The translations under genes and the position numbers were made by a program. Positions 1 through 9,983 of a DNA stretch of 64,000 nt are shown here, piece after piece. Source of the DNA: Desulfoprunum benzoelyticum (GTDB lineage Bacteria; Desulfobacterota; Desulfobulbia; Desulfobulbales; Desulfocapsaceae); the NCBI RefSeq assembly GCF_014201505.1, contig NZ_JACHEO010000017.1, forward strand, positions 20,052 through 84,051, written 5' to 3'. Below the pieces are notes generated by a model. That model searched no databases and had not been told where the DNA came from. It worked only from the letters and a program-made list of their open reading frames with translations. Position 1 is the first letter of the stretch. Each line of letters opens with the position of its first letter.

Positions 1-673
1 TGATCCGAAAACGATGTGTTGCCGTCGATGTTTCCTCAAGTTCGAGGATGCATGCCGTGGCGACATCGCCGAAGATGAAGTGGCTGTCGCGATCACGGTA
101 GTTGATCTGGGGGGAGGCGAATTCAGGGTTGACCACCAGCGCACAGCGGGCGGAGCCGGACAACAGGGCATCCATCGCGGTAGAGATGGCGAAGGTGGCA
201 GTCGAGCAGGCAACGGTCATATCGAAGGCGTAGCCTGAGCAGCCGAGTATTGCCTGAATCTCAACCGCCACTGCAGGCCAGGGCCGTTCCGACGTCGAAG
301 CGCCGCATAACACCAGATCTATGTCTGCCGGCTGCTTTCCAGCCCTTTCGATGGCCTCTTTGGCTGCGGCAACGGCCATTCCGGCGCTAAAAGACTGGTC
401 GTTTTCATCACGTCTGGGAATTATGGGCATCATTCGTTCAGGGTCGAGAATTCCGTCCTTGACCATGACATAGCGCCGTTTTATCCCCGAGGCCTTTTCG
501 ATGAATTCGCTGCTTGAATGCGGCACGGCGGCGATTTCGCCGCGCTCTATGGCGCCTTTGTGTCTGTCGTTATGGGCATCGGCATACGAGTTGAAGGCGG
601 CGACCAACTCGTCATTGGTAATGATATGAGTGGGGGTGAACAGACCTGTCCCGCTGATGACGACTGAACGCAT
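1..673 (-). CDS. FabH-like beta-ketoacyl-ACP synthase III, 5' part only (runs off the window)
   Basis: The reverse strand reads 224 codons from an ATG at 673 to the window edge, so only the N-terminal two thirds are present. The thiolase-fold start (MRSVVISGTGLFTP) and the nucleophile region DMTVACSTATF, with Cys156, are those of KAS III enzymes, which condense acyl-CoA with malonyl-ACP. The insert after the first strand (about residues 25-60) and the EFIEKASGI segment fit the longer FabH subgroup rather than the short E. coli type. AGAAGGA lies upstream of the ATG. The catalytic His and Asn would be in the missing part. The SDR gene behind it on the same strand suggests a lipid or polyketide-like role, which is inference. 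Confidence 0.85.
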   Translation of the reverse strand, partial: MRSVVISGTGLFTPTHIITNDELVAAFNSYADAHNDRHKGAIERGEIAAVPHSSSEFIEKASGIKRRYVMVKDGILDPERMMPIIPRRDENDQSFSAGMAVAAAKEAIERAGKQPADIDLVLCGASTSERPWPAVAVEIQAILGCSGYAFDMTVACSTATFAISTAMDALLSGSARCALVVNPEFASPQINYRDRDSHFIFGDVATACILELEETSTATHRFRI

Positions 674-935
674 AGAGCAATCCTTCTCGTGGAATCTGAA
701 ATGTGATGGTTTGAATCGAGTAAGCCCAGGCATTAAAATGGATTTACAGTGTCGACGATCGTAAAACTTTTTCCGTCCCATTTCAATCTTCTTTCGGAAA
801 AGGAGGGGCGAAAGCACAATTCGCTCCATGGCCGGATCACAGAGGGCCGGACCAGCGGAAGGAAATGATCTGAACGGAAATCGGCAGAAGAGATCTACTT
901 TTCGGAGACCGATGGTTGAGAGAACGGAGATGTCG

Positions 936-1721
936 TTATTCGCCGTAGATCATTTTGCGGGTCATGCCGCCATCCACAATATAGTTCTGGCCAGTGATGA
1001 AGCCAGCCCCCGTGGAGACCAGGAAGGAAACTAAAGCGGCTATATCTTCAGGTGTTCCTACTCGTCCGACAGGATGTTGAGTATGATCCTGAACTGTTAA
1101 CAGCGGCTTGGCCCACCGGGACCTTTTTTGCCAGTTATCGACGGCAATCCATCCCGGGCTGATGCAGTTGACCCTGATTTCCGGGCCAAGGCTGACGGCC
1201 AGGGCGTGCGTCAAAGCGACGATACCACCTTTGCTTGCAGAGTAGGCCTCGGTGTTCGCCTCCGATTGCAGAGCTCGAGTCGAGGCGATATTGACGATTG
1301 TGCCACGGACTTTCCGTAGTAGCGGAACGGCATGTTTACAGCAAAGAAAAGTGCCAGTAAGGTTGGCGGCTATCACTTGATCCCACTGGTCCAAGGTAAG
1401 GGTTTCAATCGCCGGAGCGTTAGGGGTGGCGATACCGGCGTTGTTGACCAGAATATCAAGCCTGCCGAAAGCAGTCGAGACTGTCTGCATCAGATCGGAG
1501 ACCTCCGACTCTTTGGAGACATCTCCGGCAAGAGGGGTGACCGCCGAGGCAAACTCTGTCCCGATCTCTTCAATCGCTTCCCGATCCTTGTCGAATATCA
1601 CCACGTGCATTCCATCTGACACAAGCCGGGCAGCGATACCTCTGCCGATACCCTGTCCCCCGCCTGTGACAACGGCAATCAACTGCGAGGTGGGTTGTTG
1701 CCGGTGTTTATTGAGAGTCAT
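936..1721 (-). CDS. SDR family NAD(P)-dependent oxidoreductase
   Basis: This is a 261-residue classical short-chain dehydrogenase. It has the cofactor motif TGGGQGIG (residues 19-26), NNAG (93-96), Asn120, Ser147 and the YSASK catalytic pair Tyr160/Lys164. Asp44 after the second strand (VIFDKD) points to NAD(H) preference. The C-terminal GQNYIVDGG is the usual family ending. The substrate cannot be told from sequence. The gene lies about 260 bp upstream of the FabH-like gene on the same strand, too far to prove an operon. FabG is unlikely to be the best name because no other fatty-acid gene is adjacent on this side. Confidence 0.88.
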   Translation of the reverse strand: MTLNKHRQQPTSQLIAVVTGGGQGIGRGIAARLVSDGMHVVIFDKDREAIEEIGTEFASAVTPLAGDVSKESEVSDLMQTVSTAFGRLDILVNNAGIATPNAPAIETLTLDQWDQVIAANLTGTFLCCKHAVPLLRKVRGTIVNIASTRALQSEANTEAYSASKGGIVALTHALAVSLGPEIRVNCISPGWIAVDNWQKRSRWAKPLLTVQDHTQHPVGRVGTPEDIAALVSFLVSTGAGFITGQNYIVDGGMTRKMIYGE

Positions 1722-2549
1722 TCAGTCAAGTCCTTAAAAATTGGATTCCAACCAGATTCATGGAGTATAAATTCTCAACTTTTGCTCTTTGCCCCTGGTA
1801 CTGTGAAGGTCGCTATGGGCAACAAGGCATACGCTTCGGTTCATGCAACTTTGTTTGAGCGTAGCACATTTTTTGGCAAGGCTCTACCGATTCGCTCTGT
1901 ACCAACCTTATCGGACACCGGTTCAGTTTGTTCTCTATGGCAGATGGTCGAGGTTTGTTATCGAAGTTTCATGGCGCTGCAACGCCAGAAATAAAGGCTG
2001 AAAGAGGATAATTGGTCAAAGCGTCCGATTTTGGTCGTATCAAAGATCAGATAATCAGTCAAAAACCACGATCAGATAAAGTAAGTGCGGCGCTATGAAG
2101 GTCGAAACATAAGAAAAATACGGCTTCAGGAAAAGATGTCGCTTCTGGATGACTATTTAAAAAAAAATATGTATAAAGGCATAACTCACTGAATTCGTAT
2201 AAATATGCGATGCCGATTTGTCAGTTGCATGGGCGAAATTGAAAATATGCTTATATAACAGGCAGTAATCGAATTGTTTATATGAAACTTCTCTCTTCCT
2301 ATGAATCAATGTTGGATAATTTCCTGTTCTCGCATTGATCACCGATCCGGTTCAATGATCGTCAGTGCTGCAATTGCCTTGGCTGGACGATGGGGTACTC
2401 TCAGTTTTATATCCGTAGTCTCTTGCGAGCTGACAATTCGTTGTGCCGGTGTCCAGCCGGTCATGTTAGATCCCGCGCTCTCTCGCTTCAGTTCAATTTG
2501 CGACCTCATGACAATTGCAACAGCTGCCGAAATCCCTCTCCCAAAACAA
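1722..2549. other. Gene-poor stretch between the SDR gene and the IS110 transposase
   Basis: I find no convincing gene here. The open frames are short, lack ribosome binding sites and show no family signature. The stretch around 2155-2300 is A/T-rich. The outer end of the IS110 element must lie somewhere here, because the transposase stop codon is at 2550. IS110 elements lack clear terminal inverted repeats, so the boundary cannot be placed by eye. Confidence 0.5.
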
Positions 2550-3809
2550 CTATTCTGCTACCGGTACCAGCTGAAATCCCATGGCTTGTGCCTGGTGCCT
2601 TAAAGCACGGAGGCTTGTGCGTTTCCGACTCTTGAGATACCCCTCTCCAAGTTCCCGATACCGTTCGCCATGCTTGATGATCTGGAACAGCGCCTTGACC
2701 AGCCGATGCGCGATCGCCACGATCGCCTTCTTGGCGCCACGCCGTGATTTCAAACGATGATATTTGTCCTTGAAGTAACTCCCCTTGGTCTTCACCGCAG
2801 CCCAGGCAACTTCGACCATGATCGTTTTGAACGGGTGCTTCTGTACCGCCGTCCTTCCGCTTCTTCGTTTCCCGGCACTCTCATTGTTGCCAGGGCACAA
2901 TCCTGCCCAACTGGCAAACGAGGCGGCATCGGTAAAGCTGTCCAGATGGTAGCCGACTTCACTGATAATCATCTGGGCGCTTCGTTCACCGATTCCGGGA
3001 ATCGCCGCCACACGACCGAGCAACTCGTCGTGATCCTTCATCAGCAACTGCAGACGATCGGAAATCATGCCGATCTCGCTTTCCAGGATAGTGATGATCC
3101 GCATCAACGAACATAGTTGAAACCGATGATGTCCTTCAAAATATCCCTGGATGCTGCGATACAACTCCGCCGCCTTGGCCCGTAATCGTCCACAGGCCAA
3201 GCCGGCAACTGCCTGTTCGGAAAAGCTGCTGGCAGATTCATCACATAACTGCTCGATCAGCCGCCGGCCTGTCTTGCCGAACAGGTCCGAGACCACCGAG
3301 GCAATCTTTATATTGGCCGTCTCAAAGAGCTTGTGTACGCGCTTCTTGTAATCGCTCAGCGACTCGGTAACCTTACGCCGCTGGCGGGACAGTTCACGCC
3401 ACTGGCGAATATCCTTTGACGGAATGAAACTCCCTCGCAGCAAGCCATGCTTCAGCAGGCTGGCCAACCATCGGCTGTCCGCAATGTCGGTCTTGCGTCC
3501 CGGAACATTCTTGATATGCCGGGCATTGACCACAATCACCTCCAGGTGGTGCTCAAGAACATTGTGCACTGGCCGCCAGTAGACACCCGTACTCTCCATT
3601 GCCACAATCGGGCACTCGCTTCCCCGCAACCATTCCCTGAGTTTGATGAGTTCATCGGTAAACGTTGCAAATTCCCTGATCTCCGATGCTTCTCGTCCCT
3701 GCTCGTCAATTTTCATCAGACAAGCAGATATTTTCTCCTTATGCACATCCAATCCGCAACATACCGGGTGAATAATCGCGATCGCTGCGTTATCTTGTCT
3801 CTGAGTCAT
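2550..3809 (-). CDS. IS110-family transposase (DEDD recombinase)
   Basis: The 419-residue protein has both IS110 domains. The N-terminal RuvC-like DEDD domain has Asp in CGLDVHKEK, Glu in AMESTGVYW and the paired Asp of KTDIADSRWLA. The C-terminal Tnp domain has the helix-hairpin-helix-like IPGIGERSAQMI and a Ser-bearing SAGKRRSG segment that fits the conserved catalytic serine region. A coiled-coil linker joins them. Length is normal and the frame is intact, so the element may be active. Known family members are guided by a bridge RNA made from a non-coding end of the element. The start codon lies inside a long inverted repeat, listed separately. Confidence 0.95.
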   Translation of the reverse strand: MTQRQDNAAIAIIHPVCCGLDVHKEKISACLMKIDEQGREASEIREFATFTDELIKLREWLRGSECPIVAMESTGVYWRPVHNVLEHHLEVIVVNARHIKNVPGRKTDIADSRWLASLLKHGLLRGSFIPSKDIRQWRELSRQRRKVTESLSDYKKRVHKLFETANIKIASVVSDLFGKTGRRLIEQLCDESASSFSEQAVAGLACGRLRAKAAELYRSIQGYFEGHHRFQLCSLMRIITILESEIGMISDRLQLLMKDHDELLGRVAAIPGIGERSAQMIISEVGYHLDSFTDAASFASWAGLCPGNNESAGKRRSGRTAVQKHPFKTIMVEVAWAAVKTKGSYFKDKYHRLKSRRGAKKAIVAIAHRLVKALFQIIKHGERYRELGEGYLKSRKRTSLRALRHQAQAMGFQLVPVAE

Positions 3810-3875
3810 AGCTATCCTCCTTTTTGATTGAATTTAACGGGTTTATTCAAAAGGATGCATGATAGCTATGACTCA
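3802..3875. repeat. Inverted repeat over the transposase start
   Basis: Positions 3802-3816 and 3861-3875 form a perfect 15-bp inverted repeat. The inner arms add an interrupted pairing of a C/T-rich stretch with an A/G-rich one. The left arm contains the transposase start codon (3809-3807) and the area of its ribosome binding site (GGAGG at 3821-3817). A transcript reading in from outside would fold and hide the start, a common way to limit transposase expression. The same segment could belong to the bridge-RNA end of the element; both readings are inference. Confidence 0.7.
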
Positions 3876-3968
3876 CTTCCGATTTCAATACTCAAGTTTC
3901 ATGCTTCGTTGTGACTTCTTGGTCATGGGGGTTAGTCTCAACTTCAATACCCTCAGGCCTTTTAAATC

Positions 3969-6059
3969 ATGGAAATTACATCGTCTAAGAAGCTTTGGAA
4001 TCTGGACAGAAGTTCGGATGTGAATGACATTGAAAAAAGACGAAAGAAAATCCTCCGGTCCAACCTTATAAATTCCTTAAATAGGATCAATTTTAAAAAC
4101 GGTGATGTCGTTTTTAAATTTAAGCATAAAAAATATAATAATTACATACTACTAAAGGCTAAGCCGCAAACATGCAACAACACCTTCCTGGAATGCCTGT
4201 GGTCGGATCCAGGCCGTATAAAGAGCAAATGGAAGCTGTATGATCTGGAGGGCTTCAGTTTTAACGATGGTTTGAACCAGGTTGAGGTTCAAGCGCAGCT
4301 TGTCGACTACAATGATGATGGTCTCATCGTTGAACTGCCTGAATATTCTTATGGGATGCAGTTGCGTGCTGTAAAAAGGCATCTTTGCAAAGAAGTCACA
4401 GCTCAGATCAGCCAGGAAGGAGTCGTGGTTACCGGCAGACTGATCAATTTTTGTGCCGAATCCTTTGCCGTCAAGTATCTTACCAAATCAACTCCAGCTA
4501 ATCTTGAAATTAACACGGAAAATTCAGCCAACATTGTGTTGATGCACAAGGGAGAATTTATCTTCTCCGGAAAATGCACGATCATTCGGCATGAAAAACA
4601 TGCCAATGAGTCAATTCTGGTTTTCAGGCCTGAAAAAGATACTATCAGAAAGAAGAAATTTAATGAGCACCGTACAGAACGATTGGTCCTTTCGCCCCTT
4701 CCTAACTTGGTTTTTTACCATCCATTGATTCAGAAAAAGATATCACTCGGATTAAACGACATTTCAGCTCTTGGCTTTTCTGTGGAAGAGGATAGTGAAA
4801 ATTCAATTCTGCTGCCCGGGTTGATAATACCGGAATTGAAAATCGAACTCATACATGGCATGTCTATTTGCTGTAAAGCGCAAGTTATTTATCGTATACC
4901 CAAAGATGATGTAGTCAGGTGTGGGATGGTGATTCTTGATATGAAGATGCAAGATCATATCAAACTCTCATCTTTGATCCACAAAGCAAAAAACAGATAT
5001 TCTTATATTGACTGTACCAACATAGACCTCGAAGCACTGTGGGATTTCTTTTTTGATACCGGTTTTGTTTATCCTTCAAAATACATGCATATTGCAGAAC
5101 AAAAAGATAAATTCCTATCTGTTTATAAGAAACTTTATAATGAAAATCCTGAAATATCTCGATATGTAATTTATCAAGATAAAGGAAAGATATACGGCCA
5201 TGTCGCCATGCTCAGGTATTACCAAAAAACATGGCTTATCCATCATCATGCGGCTGTAAAATCAACAAAAAATAGAGCTGGTTTAGTCGTCATAGAACAT
5301 ATAATGCAGTATATAAATGAAATTCATTCACTACCATCGGCAAAGATAAATTATATTGGGATATATTTTAGGCCAGATAATCGTTTTGCAAAACGAGTTT
5401 TTGAAACAACTATACGTGCTTTAAATGATATTAAAAAAAGCTCTATTGATGAGTTTGCTTATTTTTATATACATAATAATATGGCAACTACTGCCTATTC
5501 AGGATCCTTAAGTTTATGCGAAACCGATCTGGAAGAATTGGAAATATTTCAGAATTGGTATGATGAAGTTTCTGGTGGGCTATTAATTAAAGCCCTTGAT
5601 CTCGATCCGGAAGCACATTTGATTGATGAATCAATCTGTAAAGATTATGTCAAAGCGGGTTTGAAAAGAGAAAAGAAAATTTTTTCTCTCAAAAAAGACG
5701 ACGAATTGTTGGCGATATTGATTGTTAATATATCTGATTTTGGGCTGAATATGTCAGAATTGACAAATTGCATTCAGTTCTTTGTCTTAGATCAAAGCCA
5801 ACTTAATAGACACTCTTACAATTTTGCAATTGAAAAGATTGTTCAATTTTACGAATACACGACTGTTCCTGTATTGTTATATCCCAAATCTTTTGCAGAA
5901 AAACATCAATTGCCATTTGATAAAACCTATTTCCTTGGTTTGCTCAATTTAGATTATTTGAACGAATGTTTAGATGTTTTCCTTGGAATAATTACTCCTA
6001 AAAAATCTGATATATTTTATTCAAATATTGTTAAGCGTTTGAATAATCTTCAAGATTAA
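3969..6059 (+). CDS. PilZ-domain protein of unknown output, 696 aa
   Basis: The central part (about residues 230-330) matches a PilZ c-di-GMP receptor. It has Arg235 and Arg238 of the arginine motif, then NDISALGFS at 263-271, the (D/N)xSxxG motif. The N-terminal 200 residues look like two further beta-rich PilZ/YcgR-N-like modules. The C-terminal half (about 340-696) has the strand-helix pattern of an acyltransferase-like (GNAT) fold, but I see no clear acetyl-CoA motif. No signal peptide or membrane segment is present. It ends 11 bp before the histidine kinase gene, so the two are probably co-transcribed. The coding sequence is clearly richer in A/T than the flanking regions. The start has a weak ribosome binding site and lies just beyond the IS110 element. 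Confidence 0.7.
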   Translation: MEITSSKKLWNLDRSSDVNDIEKRRKKILRSNLINSLNRINFKNGDVVFKFKHKKYNNYILLKAKPQTCNNTFLECLWSDPGRIKSKWKLYDLEGFSFNDGLNQVEVQAQLVDYNDDGLIVELPEYSYGMQLRAVKRHLCKEVTAQISQEGVVVTGRLINFCAESFAVKYLTKSTPANLEINTENSANIVLMHKGEFIFSGKCTIIRHEKHANESILVFRPEKDTIRKKKFNEHRTERLVLSPLPNLVFYHPLIQKKISLGLNDISALGFSVEEDSENSILLPGLIIPELKIELIHGMSICCKAQVIYRIPKDDVVRCGMVILDMKMQDHIKLSSLIHKAKNRYSYIDCTNIDLEALWDFFFDTGFVYPSKYMHIAEQKDKFLSVYKKLYNENPEISRYVIYQDKGKIYGHVAMLRYYQKTWLIHHHAAVKSTKNRAGLVVIEHIMQYINEIHSLPSAKINYIGIYFRPDNRFAKRVFETTIRALNDIKKSSIDEFAYFYIHNNMATTAYSGSLSLCETDLEELEIFQNWYDEVSGGLLIKALDLDPEAHLIDESICKDYVKAGLKREKKIFSLKKDDELLAILIVNISDFGLNMSELTNCIQFFVLDQSQLNRHSYNFAIEKIVQFYEYTTVPVLLYPKSFAEKHQLPFDKTYFLGLLNLDYLNECLDVFLGIITPKKSDIFYSNIVKRLNNLQD

Positions 6060-6070
6060 AAGTATTTAAA

Positions 6071-8617
6071 ATGCTTGATAATTACGATGAAAATAAACCT
6101 CTGTATGGCAGCAGAGGTATTTCCGTCTATTTAAAACTTATCAAACAAAAGTACAGCCATGTCAATATAGTTGAACTTCTAAAATATGCTGAGATGGAAT
6201 TGTATCAGATTGAAGATAAAGGACATTTTTTCAGTCAAAGACAGATAAATCGTTTTTACGAAAAACTTGTGGAGTTGACCGGTAATAGAAAAATCGCCCG
6301 TGAGGCAGGTCGTTTTGCATCTTCACCTGAATTAGAAAGTTTGCTTGGAAGATCAGTTATTAGTCTGATCAGTCCTGTTAAATACTATGAAATACTTGGT
6401 AAATATGCACGGGCGATAACAAGGTCCTCGAAATATGAAGCTAAAATATTAAGTTCTAATAAAGCTGAAATAATCGTCACCCCATATCCTGGAACGAAAG
6501 AAGAACCTTTTCAATGTGAAAATAGAATTGGTTACTGGGAAGCAACATCAACATGGTTCAAACTTAAACCTCCTCAGATAAGCCACCCTGAATGCATCTT
6601 CAAAGGAGGCAAGGCCTGTCGTTACATAGTTTCTTGGCCTAAGTCACCGGTTACAATTTTAAAAACACTTCGGAATGTCACAGTAGGCTTATTCTTCCTT
6701 TTATGCGCAGTTTTTCTCTCTTTTGCGTTTTTAAATAATTCGGCACATTTCACGTACTCGACTTTTATCTTCCTGTATGCAGGTGCTATCACATCGATTC
6801 TGTTGATTAATCTGTTTCTGAACAAAGCTGAAACCAGAAATTTGATGGAAACCATAATCTTGTTGAGAGACTCTTCCGATGAACTTACTGAGCAGATTGA
6901 TATTAATTATGAGAATTCGATGCTCATTAACGAAATCGGTCAAGCTCTTGCGAGACAAAGCGAAATTGAAGCGTTGTTCACCGAAATTATAAATGTATTG
7001 CATAGACGCCTTGACTATGACCGAATTTTGATCATGTTGGCAACGCCTGATAGGACTAGACTCAATTATAAAGCTGGATTCGGGTATCAGGAAGATCAGG
7101 AAAAAATTCTAAATAAATTGTCCTTTCATTTGGATAACCCTGGATCAAAGGGAATTTTCTATGTTTCGTTCAGAGACAGAATACCAATTTTGTTAAACGA
7201 CATTCATGAAATAAAGGATGATCTTTCTAAACGCAGTCTTGAATTTGCCTTGAAGATGGGGGTTAAATCCATGATTTGTTGTCCGATCATTTATGAAGAA
7301 GAATCATTAGGAATTCTTGCCGTTGATAACATTATAAGCAAGCGACCCCTGGTACAGAGGGACATGAATTTACTCATGGGTGTTGCATTGCAAATTGGGT
7401 CGCGGTTGCAAAATATCAAACTGGAATCTCAGATACGCCAGATTCAGAAAATGGAGGCAGTCGGCAATCTGGCAGGTGGAATTGCGCACGATTTCAACAA
7501 TATCCTGACCACAATCTTGGGCTATAGCCAGATGATAAATTTGAAGCTTAATTCTGAGGATCCGATTTTTAAAATGGCTGAGAGTATCCATCATGCCGGT
7601 CTTAAAGCTTCAGGTCTCACAAAGCAATTACTGATCTTTAGTCGGAAACAGGCAATGGAAACGAAGGTGACAAACCTCAATATAATTGTAGAGGACATGT
7701 CCAAGATGCTCACCAGACTCATTGGTGAAGATATCCAGATTAAGACTTTTTTGTCGAATAAAATAGGCAGCATCATGGCTGATGCCAGTCAAGTTGGGCA
7801 AATACTGATGAATCTTGTGGTCAATGCACGAGATGCCATGCCCCATGGAGGGAGTCTGATTATTGAAACGAGTGATGTTTTTATTGATAGTAAATATGCT
7901 CAAAGAGGGAAATTTCTAAAAGAAGGATATTATTCTATGCTCAGTGTTACCGATTCTGGTGAAGGAATTGATCCTGAGTCAAGAGATAAAATATTCGAAC
8001 CTTTTTATACCACGAAAGAAGTAGGGAAGGGAACCGGTTTGGGCTTGGCTATCGTGTACGGCATTGTCAAACAGCATAACGGTCATATCGATCTCTATAG
8101 TGAGTTAAACCATGGAACCTGCTTTAAAATTTATTTTCCGATCGTCAAACAGGAAATTGAAGCGACAACTATAGAGGAGAGTCTGGAATTAGCCCATGGC
8201 AATGAAACCATTTTAGTTGTTGACGATGACGATTCGATCCGCAAAATGATTGTCGATACCCTTCAGCCTCTCGGGTACACGACGCTGGCAGCTTCTTGCG
8301 CCACGGAGGCTCTTGAACTCAGCAAACTATCAAAAAATAAAATAGATCTGATCTTGAGCGATGTCATCATGCCGGGTATGAACGGTCCCCAGTTAGTAGA
8401 GGCGATCAAAGAGGATCAACCTGATATACACGTCATATTGATTTCCGGTTATACAGATAATGCGATAACACATCTAGGGGCTCTTCAGAATAATTATACC
8501 TTATTGAACAAGCCCTTGATGCCAACCTCTATTGCCATGAACATTAGGAATGTTTTGGATAAAAAGAATAGTAATTTGGCCGAAACTGCAATTGAAAAAA
8601 TTGACCATGGGGGTTGA
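6071..8617 (+). CDS. Hybrid sensor histidine kinase (V4R-like domain, two TM, GAF, HisKA, HATPase, receiver)
   Basis: This 848-residue protein begins with a domain of about 195 residues ending in HPECIFKGGKACRYIV, which resembles the C-terminal Cys motif of V4R/HNOB-type ligand-binding domains. Two membrane helices follow (about 198-218 and 225-245). Next come a GAF domain (about 290-450), HisKA with the phospho-acceptor His473 in GGIAHDFNN, a HATPase domain with G-boxes including GTGLGLAIV, and a C-terminal receiver with Asp764 in LILSDVIMPG. It should sense a ligand and signal by phosphorelay, but no free response regulator is adjacent. It shares an A/T-rich segment with the PilZ gene upstream, suggesting acquisition as a unit (inference). 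Confidence 0.88.
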   Translation: MLDNYDENKPLYGSRGISVYLKLIKQKYSHVNIVELLKYAEMELYQIEDKGHFFSQRQINRFYEKLVELTGNRKIAREAGRFASSPELESLLGRSVISLISPVKYYEILGKYARAITRSSKYEAKILSSNKAEIIVTPYPGTKEEPFQCENRIGYWEATSTWFKLKPPQISHPECIFKGGKACRYIVSWPKSPVTILKTLRNVTVGLFFLLCAVFLSFAFLNNSAHFTYSTFIFLYAGAITSILLINLFLNKAETRNLMETIILLRDSSDELTEQIDINYENSMLINEIGQALARQSEIEALFTEIINVLHRRLDYDRILIMLATPDRTRLNYKAGFGYQEDQEKILNKLSFHLDNPGSKGIFYVSFRDRIPILLNDIHEIKDDLSKRSLEFALKMGVKSMICCPIIYEEESLGILAVDNIISKRPLVQRDMNLLMGVALQIGSRLQNIKLESQIRQIQKMEAVGNLAGGIAHDFNNILTTILGYSQMINLKLNSEDPIFKMAESIHHAGLKASGLTKQLLIFSRKQAMETKVTNLNIIVEDMSKMLTRLIGEDIQIKTFLSNKIGSIMADASQVGQILMNLVVNARDAMPHGGSLIIETSDVFIDSKYAQRGKFLKEGYYSMLSVTDSGEGIDPESRDKIFEPFYTTKEVGKGTGLGLAIVYGIVKQHNGHIDLYSELNHGTCFKIYFPIVKQEIEATTIEESLELAHGNETILVVDDDDSIRKMIVDTLQPLGYTTLAASCATEALELSKLSKNKIDLILSDVIMPGMNGPQLVEAIKEDQPDIHVILISGYTDNAITHLGALQNNYTLLNKPLMPTSIAMNIRNVLDKKNSNLAETAIEKIDHGG

Positions 8618-8618
8618 C

Positions 8619-9917
8619 ATGCATGGGAAAACGATGTGTTTAACTGCCGGCACGGCGATTCTTGTTGTAACGGAGGCCGCTTTTGCATCCGGTTACCGCA
8701 TACCTGAACAATCCATCAACGCAACGGCTCTCGGCAGTGCCTATGTAGCGAATGCCAATTATGCCGATGCCGCCTATTACAATCCAGCAAACATGTCCTG
8801 GTTGAGTCCTGGGGTGAAGATGGAGGGAGGCGTCTCCTATATCAATCTGCCTAGCATAACCTATGAGGATTTCAGGAGCCCTGCTTTCAGCGGAACATCC
8901 GAAAAAGAAAATTTCCTTCTGCCAAATCTCCATATGGTTTCGCCCGATTACAACAACTTCCGTTTTGGTCTCGCTTTTGTCATTCCTGCCGGACTGACCA
9001 AGAGATGGGAAGATCCATTTCCGAGCACGTTTGCCAATAAATTCACTATGACCGTGGTAGAAGCAAACCCCACCGTATCCTATAAAGTGAACGATATGTT
9101 TTCGTTGGCATTTGGCGCGCGGGCTGTCTACAGCGACGCGACTGTCAGGAGTGCCGGGAACATAGTGGCCGTTCCTGCAGGCGGACTCGGGGGAGGGTTG
9201 CCGGCTACCCCTGAGTATACCTATATCAGCAGAGACATGGACGGAGATACAACCGAATACGGGTATAATCTTGCGCTGTCGGTCAAACCTAACGACAAAT
9301 TGGCCCTGGCGGCAACCTACCGTTCGGAAATCGATCTGGACATGGACGGTTCCGGAGTCCTGTATTCTTCCAGCAGTTATTTCAACGGACTCTTCCCCTC
9401 TGGATTTTACCAGGGACCCGGCTCTGTTTCAATTCCTCTGCCGGCGGTTCTTGCACTGGCAGCCTCGTATTCCATTGATAAATCGACCTTTGAATTTGTC
9501 TACGAGCGAACGTTCTGGTCGGCAAATGAATCTCAGGATTTTTCTTACCCTGCCAGCCTTGGCCACCCGGTTCTTTCGGCAGCCTTCGATAATCCAGTCG
9601 TGAAGGATTGGGATGACGTCGACGCCTTCAGGCTTGGCTACACGTATCTGTGGGATGATCGGCTGACGTTGATGGGTGGTTTCGGTTTCGATGGCAATCC
9701 GATCCCGGATGAGACGCTTTCTTTTGATCTCCCGGATTCCGATGCCTGGTTCGCGTCATTCGGAGTCAGGTACAATTGGCGACAGCAGTGGTCTGTTGGG
9801 GCGGCATATCTGCATGCCTGGAAGGAGGATAGGACTGTACTCAACAGCACTCTCAATGGAGAATTTTCCGGTGCGGCAAGCCATTGTCTGAGTCTATCGG
9901 CGTCCTATCAATTTTAA
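8619..9917 (+). CDS. FadL/TodX-family outer-membrane transport protein
   Basis: The protein starts with a signal peptide ending near FAS. The FadL hatch-region signature follows: SGYRIPEQSINATALGSAY, then ADAAYYNPANMS. The rest alternates beta-strand segments and ends in SASYQF, a normal beta-barrel C-terminus. These proteins move hydrophobic substrates such as fatty acids or aromatics across the outer membrane. I chose the ATG at 8619, with GGGGG five bases upstream and one base after the kinase stop. An ATG at 8607 would overlap the kinase gene and has no clear ribosome binding site. The tight spacing suggests co-transcription, though base composition returns here to that of the chromosome. 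Confidence 0.88.
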   Translation: MHGKTMCLTAGTAILVVTEAAFASGYRIPEQSINATALGSAYVANANYADAAYYNPANMSWLSPGVKMEGGVSYINLPSITYEDFRSPAFSGTSEKENFLLPNLHMVSPDYNNFRFGLAFVIPAGLTKRWEDPFPSTFANKFTMTVVEANPTVSYKVNDMFSLAFGARAVYSDATVRSAGNIVAVPAGGLGGGLPATPEYTYISRDMDGDTTEYGYNLALSVKPNDKLALAATYRSEIDLDMDGSGVLYSSSSYFNGLFPSGFYQGPGSVSIPLPAVLALAASYSIDKSTFEFVYERTFWSANESQDFSYPASLGHPVLSAAFDNPVVKDWDDVDAFRLGYTYLWDDRLTLMGGFGFDGNPIPDETLSFDLPDSDAWFASFGVRYNWRQQWSVGAAYLHAWKEDRTVLNSTLNGEFSGAASHCLSLSASYQF

Positions 9918-9948
9918 ATCTGCCGACAGAGAAGGACGCGAATTCGTT

Positions 9949-9976
9949 GCGTATCCACCCGGCGGGGTGGATACGC
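9949..9976. terminator. Hairpin between convergent genes
   Basis: A perfect 12-bp stem (9949-9960 with 9965-9976) and a 4-base loop lie between the FadL-like stop at 9917 and the methyltransferase stop at 9984. No clear T-run follows on either strand, but position and stem strength suggest it ends transcription from both sides. Confidence 0.6.
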
Positions 9977-9983
9977 GGGAGGA

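Noticed and set aside
1695..2342. Two short open frames between the SDR and transposase genes
   Set aside because: They have no ribosome binding site, no recognisable sequence, and one is made of low-complexity A/T-rich DNA.
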